A stretch of 13,775 nt of DNA, taken from Candidatus Atribacteria bacterium (GTDB lineage Bacteria > Atribacterota > JALVIU01). The position numbers were made by a program, and so were the translations under genes. Below are positions 6,837 through 13,066 of this stretch, piece after piece. Location: NCBI GenBank assembly GCA_027028665.1, contig JALVIU010000157.1:1-13775 (forward strand), read 5' to 3'. The notes beneath the pieces were generated by a model. That model was given only the letters and a program-made list of their open reading frames with translations, had not been told where the DNA came from and did no database searches. Each line of letters opens with the position of its first letter. Within the stretch, counting starts at the first letter, position 1.

Positions 6837-8075
6837 ATGTTGGATTACAAAAATAACATGCTGTACATAGAAAATGTAAGTATAGAGGAGTTAGCAGAAA
6901 AACATAAAACCCCCCTTTACATATATAGTATGGATCAGATAAATAGGAATATAGAAAAAATAAAAAAGGTATTTGAGGATCTGCCTTTAAAAATAGTGTT
7001 TGCCGTAAAGGCAAATAATAATATCAAAATCCTAAAGAGATTAGGAGATATGGGCATAGGTGCAGATGTAGTAACCATTGGAGAGATTGAAGCAGCCAAA
7101 AGAGCAGGAATTTCTTTTAAAGACATGGTAATAAATGGAAATGCAAAAACAGAAGAAGAGATAGAGTTTGCAATTAGAAACGATTTCTTTATGATCAATG
7201 TAGATTCTCCGGATGAATTCGAAATAGTAGAAGATTTTGCAAAAAAGTTAGGCAAAAAACCTAATATATCATTTAGACTAAATCCAGATGTAGACCCAAA
7301 AACACATCCCCATATATCTACGGGCTTAAAAAAGAATAAATTTGGTATAAACTTTGAAGTAGGGTATTTATTAATAAAAGAAGCACATAAAAGTCCTTAT
7401 GTGAATTTTAAGGGCGTACATACTCATATAGGTTCTCAAATATTAGAAGTAAGCCCATTTTACGATGCTTTCACCAAGGTAAAAGAACTTATATCAAGAC
7501 TTAAGAGGAAAAGGATATCCCTTGAGTATTATAATATAGGGGGAGGATGGGGAATAGATTACAAAAGGACAGGGGAAGGATTAGACCTTAATGAATATAA
7601 AGAAAAGGTAATTCCCATTTTAAAAAGTATGAATGTTAAGATTATATTTGAACCTGGAAGGTTTCTTATAGGCAATGCAGGGGCCTTAGTGGGGAAAGTA
7701 CTTCTTACCAAAATAAATGAAGGAAAAAGATTTATTTTTGTAGATATAGGTATGAATGACCTGATAAGACCATCTCTATATGATGCATATCATCATATAC
7801 TACCAGTTAAAAAAGTGAAAAGACCAGAAATCGTAGCAGATATAATGGGACAGTTATGTGAAAGTGGAGATAAAGTAGCAGAGGGTAGAAAGATACCCGA
7901 AATGGAAAAGGATGAATATTTAGTAGTATGTGATACAGGAGCGTACGGCTATTCCATGGCGTCAAACTATAATTCACGCCCCAAGCCTGAAGAGATACTT
8001 ATAGAGGGAGATAAGGTTTCTATAATAAGGAAAAGGGAAACAATAAACGATATGTTCTCTCTTATCCCAGATTAG
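6837..8075 (+). CDS. lysA: Diaminopimelate decarboxylase LysA
   Basis: Catalyses the last step of lysine synthesis, meso-diaminopimelate to L-lysine plus CO2, in the cytosol with pyridoxal phosphate. The 412-residue protein is full length for this fold-type III enzyme. PLP-binding Lys58 sits in FAVKANNN; HTHIGSQ (195-201), GGGWGIDY (235-242) and EPGR (272-275) bind cofactor phosphate and substrate. The catalytic Cys341 from the partner subunit is in CESGD, and the C-terminal GAYGYSMASNYN (368-379) is the usual closing motif. HTHIGSQ and CESGD are as in LysA rather than ornithine decarboxylases. It is a single-gene unit, and its stop codon lies inside its own terminator hairpin, overlapping the cyclase gene by 14 bases. 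No other dap gene is visible. Confidence 0.95.
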   Translation: MLDYKNNMLYIENVSIEELAEKHKTPLYIYSMDQINRNIEKIKKVFEDLPLKIVFAVKANNNIKILKRLGDMGIGADVVTIGEIEAAKRAGISFKDMVINGNAKTEEEIEFAIRNDFFMINVDSPDEFEIVEDFAKKLGKKPNISFRLNPDVDPKTHPHISTGLKKNKFGINFEVGYLLIKEAHKSPYVNFKGVHTHIGSQILEVSPFYDAFTKVKELISRLKRKRISLEYYNIGGGWGIDYKRTGEGLDLNEYKEKVIPILKSMNVKIIFEPGRFLIGNAGALVGKVLLTKINEGKRFIFVDIGMNDLIRPSLYDAYHHILPVKKVKRPEIVADIMGQLCESGDKVAEGRKIPEMEKDEYLVVCDTGAYGYSMASNYNSRPKPEEILIEGDKVSIIRKRETINDMFSLIPD

Positions 8076-9198
8076 AGAGGCTATCCTCTCTAATCTGGGC
8101 TTTTTTCTCTTTATATGCTTTTTTATCTTCATACATTCTCTCATCTGCTAATTCTATTAAAGCTTCAGGAGTTTTTACTTCATTTATATCTGCCCAGCCT
8201 GCACTTATGGTCACCTCTCCGTTAAAACCATCGATGGGAGATGTAGCACTCCATTCTTTCAATTTCTTTCTTATTTTATTAACAATCAACTTTGTATCGA
8301 AAAAAGAGGTTTCTGGTAAAATTAAAACAAGTTCATCTCCTCCATAACGTACAGGAATATCTATTGACCTTATATTTTCTTTTATAATTCTACTTATTTC
8401 ACGTAAAACCTTATCTCCAGTAAGATGACCAAAATTATCATTTATATATTTGAAATCATTTATATCAAATATTACCAAAGACAAATTTCTATTATATCTC
8501 TTTGCTCTTTCATATTCTCTCTTTAATGCCTCATCAAAAAACCTCCTATTATAAAGTCCAGTAAGGGTATCTATTACTGCCAAAGACATAACTTCATTAT
8601 ATAAAACACTCTGGGTTAAGGCATTGGAAAGGTAATTTAAGATACTATTAAAAATTTTCATCTCATGATCTGTAAATTTTATTTTCTCATTTCTCCAAAT
8701 AGCAAACATTACACCTCTAAATTTTTTCTTTTCGTAAAAAGGACCTATAAGAGACGAAGCAAAATCAAAAATATTACTATACGAATCATCTTCATCTATA
8801 AGAATATTCCACCCATCTACTATGTTCTCATCTATTTTTATAATCTCTTTTATTTTTGGAAAAAAGGATAATGGCATAAAGTTATAAGGCATAACAACTG
8901 CCTGTCTATCTTTTAAAAAGAAATCATCAAGTACAAGCCCCTCTTTTTCTTGATCCCACACATATATATCTACTTCATCACAATCAAAAACCTTTATAAC
9001 TGCATCGCCTATCTTTCTGTATATAGTGGTTTTGTCCTTTGTCTCGGAAAGTTCTTTGTTTAAATTAAAAAATACATGGTCAATATTTTTTATATATAAA
9101 ATCTCTATATTAGAAATCTCTGAACCCTCTGTGGAACAGATAAAAGAACGGACCCTATTAAGGATGCTTATAAGCCAATTCTTTAAGTTCATCTTCAT
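8062..9198 (-). CDS. GAF-GGDEF diguanylate cyclase
   Basis: A 378-residue predicted cyclic di-GMP synthase. Residues about 55-200 look like a GAF sensory domain (TTIYRKIGDAVIKVFDCDEVDIYVWD through FRGVMFAIW and FTDHEMKIFNSI). The GGDEF domain starts at DTLTGLYNRR (210-219), has metal-binding Asp245 in FDIND, the active site GGDEL (286-290, Leu for Phe, an allowed variant), and ADERMY (351-356). RSID (277-280) lies five residues before GGDEL and is an intact RxxD inhibitory site, so product feedback is expected. No clear transmembrane helix is seen; residues 5-20 may be an amphipathic helix. The start ATG lies 41 bases inside the upstream membrane-protein gene, so the two are probably coupled. 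The ligand of the GAF domain is unknown. Confidence 0.92.
   Translation of the reverse strand: MKMNLKNWLISILNRVRSFICSTEGSEISNIEILYIKNIDHVFFNLNKELSETKDKTTIYRKIGDAVIKVFDCDEVDIYVWDQEKEGLVLDDFFLKDRQAVVMPYNFMPLSFFPKIKEIIKIDENIVDGWNILIDEDDSYSNIFDFASSLIGPFYEKKKFRGVMFAIWRNEKIKFTDHEMKIFNSILNYLSNALTQSVLYNEVMSLAVIDTLTGLYNRRFFDEALKREYERAKRYNRNLSLVIFDINDFKYINDNFGHLTGDKVLREISRIIKENIRSIDIPVRYGGDELVLILPETSFFDTKLIVNKIRKKLKEWSATSPIDGFNGEVTISAGWADINEVKTPEALIELADERMYEDKKAYKEKKAQIREDSLSNLG
8066..8106 (+). terminator. Rho-independent terminator of lysA
   Basis: A perfect 15-bp stem, CCCAGATTAGAGAGG (8066-8080) and its complement (8085-8099), with a 4-base CTAT loop, then C and six Ts (8101-8106). The T-run exists only in the rightward direction. 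Read leftward, the same DNA codes for the last 12 residues of the GGDEF protein and could still form a hairpin, but without a U-tract. Confidence 0.9.
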
Positions 9199-10681
9199 AA
9201 TCCCTCACCTCTATTCTTACAAGCTCAGCATGTATTTTTAATGTAATAAGTTTTTTATTAAGTTCATCTTTTTTATCTAAAATTTTATTTACTGTTTTCA
9301 CAGAAAGCTTATTTCCTTTTAAAAATTCCTCTTTTATGCCTTCTAAGTTAGTGAGATAACCTATGAGGATAGCCCGTAATTCATAACTATTAAGCTCAGG
9401 AAAATTCTTATGAATATAGTCTTTTATGATACTAAGCTCTCTCCTTTTATTTTTAATATATTGCAATTCTCTGCGAATCCTATAAGATTCTAATCTCATT
9501 TCAGAAAGATATTCTTCATTTACCTCAAAGATAAAATCAGGATCAAATCTCTTTCTTATAGAAAAAGCATTTTCAAAGTTCCTTTTTTGAAATCTATTTA
9601 ATTTCCGTCTTCCCTCATAAATAGTTTTACCAAAAATCTCCTTAAGCAGTTTTTTTCTTGAGTTTTCGACTTCATCCTCTAAAGCACTATTGGCAAATGC
9701 ATTATGATCTGGCCAAAACAAATGTTCTGCATTTATTTCATATCCTGGAAACTTCTCATTTAATTGCAAAAGCACACGTCCTGTTCTTATTTCTATCGTT
9801 TTCATAATGGCCTTAAACCAGAGTTTTCCATCTATATTTACAATAGAAAGAGCGATCTTTTCAAAAGTAGGAATTTGCACCATATCCTTTATTTTTTGAA
9901 GCACTGCATTTCCTTTCATTTGCTCTGAAAGCTTATTATCATTTAGCGTAAAATAGGCACCATCATACCAATCTTCCAAAAGCTTTATATCATATCCTAT
10001 TAAGCGCTCTTCCTCATCAACCCTTAAAGGATGAGTAAGTGCAAACATAGAAGAAATCATAAATTCCTCTTCAGTCATAATCTTTCCATTCGAAGAAAGA
10101 GGGCGAAAAGCATCCATAGATTCAAGAAATGCCAATATATCCTCATCATTTGTGGGATCAAAATTAAGATAGTTTTTAGCAAGCTCAAGGGGAATATTTT
10201 TTAATATATTAAGAAGCTCTCTTCTATATCTTTCTATTTCCTCTTTTCTCTTTTTAAGTCTATTTTCATCGTAAAGTAACGAGGCCTCACGACTAAATAT
10301 ATATCTCCAAAGGTGTTCCAGGTGTTTCTTTCTTTTTGATTTCTTTTTGTCTTCCAATAAATTTAAAAAATTAGCCTGAGCCACAATCATACTCTTTGAT
10401 GCAAGTAAATTACCCACAAACTTAAAAACAAGACCAAGAATACTTGCCAAAATAAAGATGATAGAAAATCCTGCTATACCACTATATGGAAGGACAGCCT
10501 TTCCTATGATGATCTTCGTAAAAAGATTTACAAAATAACCCAGAAGGGCTATCATAGAGGTTCTCTTCAGGCCGTTTTTCCACAGAAAAGTACCTATAGA
10601 TGATAATATGTATGGCACGTCAAGAAGAGACTTTGCATCTAATATTCCATCTTTTATTGACCTAAAAAGACGAAAAACCAT
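9158..10681 (-). CDS. Unrecognised membrane protein with long charged helical C-terminal region
   Basis: I do not recognise this 507-residue protein. Two hydrophobic segments, about residues 41-60 and 66-92, probably form a membrane hairpin. A strongly basic patch follows (DKKKSKRKKH, 111-120), suggesting the rest is cytoplasmic. Beyond that it is highly charged and mostly helical, with Glu/Lys/Arg-rich stretches near 138-160 and 395-425 and another at 450-505 that look like coiled coil. No Walker, protease or nuclease motif is apparent. The ATG has GGGAGGG about 6 bases upstream and a consensus promoter close by. It is first in a two-gene unit and overlaps the GAF-GGDEF gene by 41 bases, so a role in c-di-GMP or envelope signalling is a guess from context only. 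Confidence 0.85.
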   Translation of the reverse strand: MVFRLFRSIKDGILDAKSLLDVPYILSSIGTFLWKNGLKRTSMIALLGYFVNLFTKIIIGKAVLPYSGIAGFSIIFILASILGLVFKFVGNLLASKSMIVAQANFLNLLEDKKKSKRKKHLEHLWRYIFSREASLLYDENRLKKRKEEIERYRRELLNILKNIPLELAKNYLNFDPTNDEDILAFLESMDAFRPLSSNGKIMTEEEFMISSMFALTHPLRVDEEERLIGYDIKLLEDWYDGAYFTLNDNKLSEQMKGNAVLQKIKDMVQIPTFEKIALSIVNIDGKLWFKAIMKTIEIRTGRVLLQLNEKFPGYEINAEHLFWPDHNAFANSALEDEVENSRKKLLKEIFGKTIYEGRRKLNRFQKRNFENAFSIRKRFDPDFIFEVNEEYLSEMRLESYRIRRELQYIKNKRRELSIIKDYIHKNFPELNSYELRAILIGYLTNLEGIKEEFLKGNKLSVKTVNKILDKKDELNKKLITLKIHAELVRIEVRDYEDELKELAYKHP

Positions 10682-10704
10682 CTATACCCTCCCTTTCTGT
10701 CCCT

Positions 10705-10733
10705 ATAATACCTTTTATAAATATAGTTGTCAA
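10705..10733 (-). promoter_or_regulatory. Sigma-70-type promoter of the membrane protein/GGDEF unit
   Basis: On the minus strand TTGACA (10728-10733), a 17-base spacer, TATTAT (10705-10710). The transcript would start near 10698, giving a leader of about 17 bases. Confidence 0.8.
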
Positions 10734-10816
10734 GGAAAACTATTAAAGAAATATATATTTTTAAATTTGTCGAATTATATTTTTTATCTATTAATAAAAT
10801 TTTTTATTTTTACAAG

Positions 10817-10867
10817 AAAAACCTATAAAACAAGGGAAAAATAGGCTAAAAAGCAAAAAGAATAAAA
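10817..10867. other. Phased A-tracts upstream of the permease promoter
   Basis: Runs of 4-5 As are centred near 10819, 10829, 10839, 10850, 10857 and 10866, the first four about one helical turn apart. They end just before the -35 box at 10869. Such phasing predicts curved DNA and an UP-element-like contact for RNA polymerase. The rest of 10740-10816 is plain A/T-rich sequence with no gene that I can support. Confidence 0.4.
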
Positions 10868-10868
10868 C

Positions 10869-10897
10869 TTGACTGGCCTTTCTCTATATGGTAAAAT
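10869..10897 (+). promoter_or_regulatory. Sigma-70-type promoter of the nucleobase permease gene
   Basis: TTGACT (10869-10874), a 17-base spacer, TAAAAT (10892-10897). Transcription would start near 10904, leaving about 125 bases of leader before the GTG start. Confidence 0.75.
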
Positions 10898-10903
10898 AAC
10901 TAC

Positions 10904-11028
10904 AAAATTTTCAATAATTTTTTAAAAAAATTACAAGGAGGTGATAATAGTTATCAACCAAAATTCTTCTGTCCTATTTTAATTTTCAACTATCTCAAAA
11001 TCTAAATCAAAGAAGGGAGGATTAGAAA
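10904..11028 (+). other. Long 5' leader of the permease mRNA with decoy-like Shine-Dalgarno
   Basis: The leader is several times longer than the others in this window (about 17-36 bases). It holds AAGGAGGTGAT (10935-10945), a near-perfect complement of the 16S rRNA tail. No ATG start follows it, only an ATA where a start would be expected and a 13-codon GTG frame (10941-10982) that overlaps the site itself. TGATAA-TAG-TTATCA (10942-10956) can fold over part of it. The real ribosome site, GGGAGG (11015-11020), is 8 bases before GTG 11029. It matches neither a purine riboswitch nor a PyrR site that I can recognise. Confidence 0.4.
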
Positions 11029-12402
11029 GTGGAAGAAAGACAACAAGCGAAACACATTGTTTACGGGCTTAACGAGAAGCCCCCATTTGGTCTTTGGGTT
11101 ATTCTGGGATTCCAGCATGTGTTAACACTATTTGGTGCAACTACTTTAGTACCTCTTATTTTGGGACCTGCAATAGGTATGAATCAGGTTCAAATTGGAC
11201 ACTTTATAAGTCAGGTATATCTCGCAATGGGTATCGCAACCTTTATCCAGGTATTTTGGTTAGGTAGTGGACTCCCAATTGTACAGGGTTCTTCGTTCTC
11301 ATTCTTACCCCCATTTTTCTACATCATTAGTAAAACAAAAGATGGCGGAGTTAACAATGTAATGCAGGCTATAAGTGGCGCGCTCATCATGGGCGGTGTA
11401 GTAGAAGCTCTATTTGGTTATGGTAAAATTATAGGACTCTTAAAAAAGGTTCTTACTCCTGTAGTTATTGGACCAGTAATTATGCTGATAGGTTTTGGCT
11501 TAGCACCTGTTGCAGTAAATACTGCATCAAGCTATTGGCCTATTTCAATATTGGTTGTTCTTTTAATATTCATTTTCTCTCTAAGAGCAAAATCAAAAAC
11601 TATAAACATACTTTCCATTATATCAGCTGTTGTTATAGGCTACTTAGTGGCACTTATCGGTACATTGGCTCATTGGTTCCCAGAAGGACACGCAGCATAT
11701 ATTAAACTTTCGACCATTTCTCAAACAGGTTGGTTTAACGCACCTAAACTCTTCCCATACGGTCCGCCAAAGTGGGATTGGGGATTTTTTGCCGCTATCC
11801 TTGCAGGTTACTTTGCATCCATGATAGAATCTGTAGGAGACTACCATTCTGTATCTTACGCAGCAGGCCTTCCTGATCCAGATGCAGATAAAATCAACAG
11901 AGGAATTGGAGCAGAAGGTCTGGCATGTATTATAAGTGGTATGGTTGGTGGTGTAGGAACCACAAGTTACACCGAAAATATTGGACTTATTAATATTACA
12001 GGTATTGCATCCCGTTACGTTGTAGGTATGGGTGCTCTAATCCTTATCCTCATGAGTCTTATTGGAAAATTCGGAGCACTTATTGCTACTATTCCTTCCC
12101 CTGTAATAGGTGGTGCATATATTGCACTCTTTGGTGTAATCGGTGGCCTTGGTATTCAAGTACTTACAAGAGCAGACCTAAAATCCCAGAGGAATATAAT
12201 GATTATAGGAATCTCTGTATTATTAGGGCTTGGTATTCCTGCATATATTGGTCAGCATCACCTCACATTCAATCCCAAGTGGCTATCAAGCATTATAGAT
12301 GCAATCCTTTCTACAGGTATGGCAGTTGCAGGTATAGTAGCTATATTCTTTGACCAGATCATCCCTGGTACCCCAGAAGAAAGAGGAATCAAAGAAAATT
12401 AA
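11029..12402 (+). CDS. NCS2-family nucleobase permease (uracil/xanthine permease type)
   Basis: A 457-residue inner-membrane transporter, predicted to import a nucleobase with protons. About 12-14 hydrophobic segments are visible. Family marks are GFQHVLTLFGATTLVP (27-42, the QH motif of helix 1), SGLPIVQGSSFSFLPP (80-95) at helix 3, and ENIGLINITG (316-325), the NAT signature whose first residue helps set specificity. The helix 8 region reads ESVGDYHS (267-274), an ES-x-GD form more often seen in purine, urate or ascorbate NATs than in classic UraA, so the substrate is unclear. The start is GTG with GGGAGG 8 bases upstream. Codon use looks somewhat different from neighbours, with more GGT and ATT/ATC, which could mean high expression or transfer. 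It is a single gene followed by a hairpin. Confidence 0.92.
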   Translation: MEERQQAKHIVYGLNEKPPFGLWVILGFQHVLTLFGATTLVPLILGPAIGMNQVQIGHFISQVYLAMGIATFIQVFWLGSGLPIVQGSSFSFLPPFFYIISKTKDGGVNNVMQAISGALIMGGVVEALFGYGKIIGLLKKVLTPVVIGPVIMLIGFGLAPVAVNTASSYWPISILVVLLIFIFSLRAKSKTINILSIISAVVIGYLVALIGTLAHWFPEGHAAYIKLSTISQTGWFNAPKLFPYGPPKWDWGFFAAILAGYFASMIESVGDYHSVSYAAGLPDPDADKINRGIGAEGLACIISGMVGGVGTTSYTENIGLINITGIASRYVVGMGALILILMSLIGKFGALIATIPSPVIGGAYIALFGVIGGLGIQVLTRADLKSQRNIMIIGISVLLGLGIPAYIGQHHLTFNPKWLSSIIDAILSTGMAVAGIVAIFFDQIIPGTPEERGIKEN

Positions 12403-12413
12403 TAGATATACAA

Positions 12414-12451
12414 TAGGAACAAGTAGGGGCAATAACCCTTACTTGTTCCTA
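12414..12451 (+). terminator. Hairpin after the permease gene, possible terminator
   Basis: A 16-bp stem with one G-U pair, left arm TAGGAACAAGTAGGGG (12414-12429) and right arm 12436-12451, with a 6-base loop CAATAA. No T-run follows; the sequence continues AATCCCC into the next promoter. It could act as a weak terminator or an mRNA-stabilising 3' hairpin. Confidence 0.6.
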
Positions 12452-12458
12452 AATCCCC

Positions 12459-12487
12459 TTGACTTATAAAAAAAATAGTGTTATTAT
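12459..12487 (+). promoter_or_regulatory. Sigma-70-type promoter of the arginine decarboxylase gene
   Basis: TTGACT (12459-12464), a 17-base spacer, TATTAT (12482-12487). The start would be near 12494, with AAGGAG (12515-12520) 9 bases before the ATG. It begins only 7 bases after the permease hairpin, so the two genes are separately transcribed. Confidence 0.8.
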
Positions 12488-12529
12488 CCTCTCTGTATAA
12501 AACCTCATACAAAAAAGGAGTAATGCAAA

Positions 12530-13033
12530 ATGTATGTTCCAAAAAAGGTATTTTTGACAAGTGGAGTAGGTATACATAAAGATAAACTAACAAGCTTCGA
12601 ACTTGCCCTTAGAGATGCAGGAATTTCCTCATTCAACTTGGTAAAAGTGTCAAGCATATTTCCACCACATGCAGAGCTTATAGAAAAAGAAGAAGGTTTA
12701 AAAGAACTAAAAGATGGGCAAATCGTTCACTGTGTAATGAGTGAAATATCTACGAATGAGCCAAATAGGCTAATTGTTGCATCAATAGGCCTCTCTCTCC
12801 CCAAAGAACCACATCTGCATGGTTACTTGGCAGAATACAGCGATTTTGGAGTAGATGAAACAACTGCAGGGGAAAAAGCAGAAGAGATGGCAAATTATAT
12901 GCTCCAAACACTTTTTGAAGAAAAAAAAATAGAAAGTCCTATAGCTATATCAAAAAGTGTAAAAAAATCAGCCTATGGAGACAAAGATAAAAGGTGGACA
13001 ACAGCCATCGCAGCTGCTATACTTGTCCCATAA
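12530..13033 (+). CDS. pdaD: Pyruvoyl-dependent arginine decarboxylase
   Basis: Converts arginine to agmatine plus CO2, the entry to polyamine synthesis in organisms lacking ornithine decarboxylase. The 167-residue length fits the PvlArgDC family. The self-cleavage site is in NLVKVSSIFPP: cutting between Ser41 and Ser42 would give a 41-residue beta chain and an alpha chain whose new N-terminal Ser becomes the pyruvoyl cofactor. Other family features are VFLTSGVGIHKDKL (7-20) near the N-terminus, a central segment ending in HLHGYLAEYSDFG, and a C-terminal AAAILVP. The ATG has AAGGAG at 9 bases. It is a single gene that ends with tandem TAA TAG stops inside a palindrome shared with the converging glutamate synthase gene. 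The family is most common in archaea and scattered in bacteria. Confidence 0.93.
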   Translation: MYVPKKVFLTSGVGIHKDKLTSFELALRDAGISSFNLVKVSSIFPPHAELIEKEEGLKELKDGQIVHCVMSEISTNEPNRLIVASIGLSLPKEPHLHGYLAEYSDFGVDETTAGEKAEEMANYMLQTLFEEKKIESPIAISKSVKKSAYGDKDKRWTTAIAAAILVP

Positions 13034-13066
13034 TAGATATTGAGGAATTTCCTCAATATCTATTAT
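13030..13066. terminator. Perfect palindrome holding both stop codons of a convergent pair (possible bidirectional terminator)
   Basis: The 18-bp arms ATAATAGATATTGAGGAA (13030-13047) and their exact complement (13049-13066) surround a single base, so in RNA the loop would open to about 5 bases. Each end carries TAATAG, so both genes stop with TAA TAG inside the palindrome. No T-run follows on either side. Its symmetry suggests it serves both directions, as a terminator or 3' stabiliser. Confidence 0.65.

Noticed and set aside
6935-7255. 106-codon minus-strand frame inside lysA
   Set aside because: Ser/Ile/Phe-rich shadow of a well-conserved lysA coding region.
10608-10844. 78-codon plus-strand frame across the divergent promoter region
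   Set aside because: Half overlaps the membrane-protein gene on the other strand, the rest is low-complexity A/T, and it covers a good minus-strand promoter.
10904-11028. Purine riboswitch or PyrR attenuator in the permease leader
   Set aside because: I see no purine-riboswitch core, no PyrR-type binding loop and no terminator hairpin with a T-run in the leader.
11644-11847. 67-codon minus-strand frame inside the permease gene
   Set aside because: Lies wholly within a clear transporter gene and has no supporting start signal or motif.
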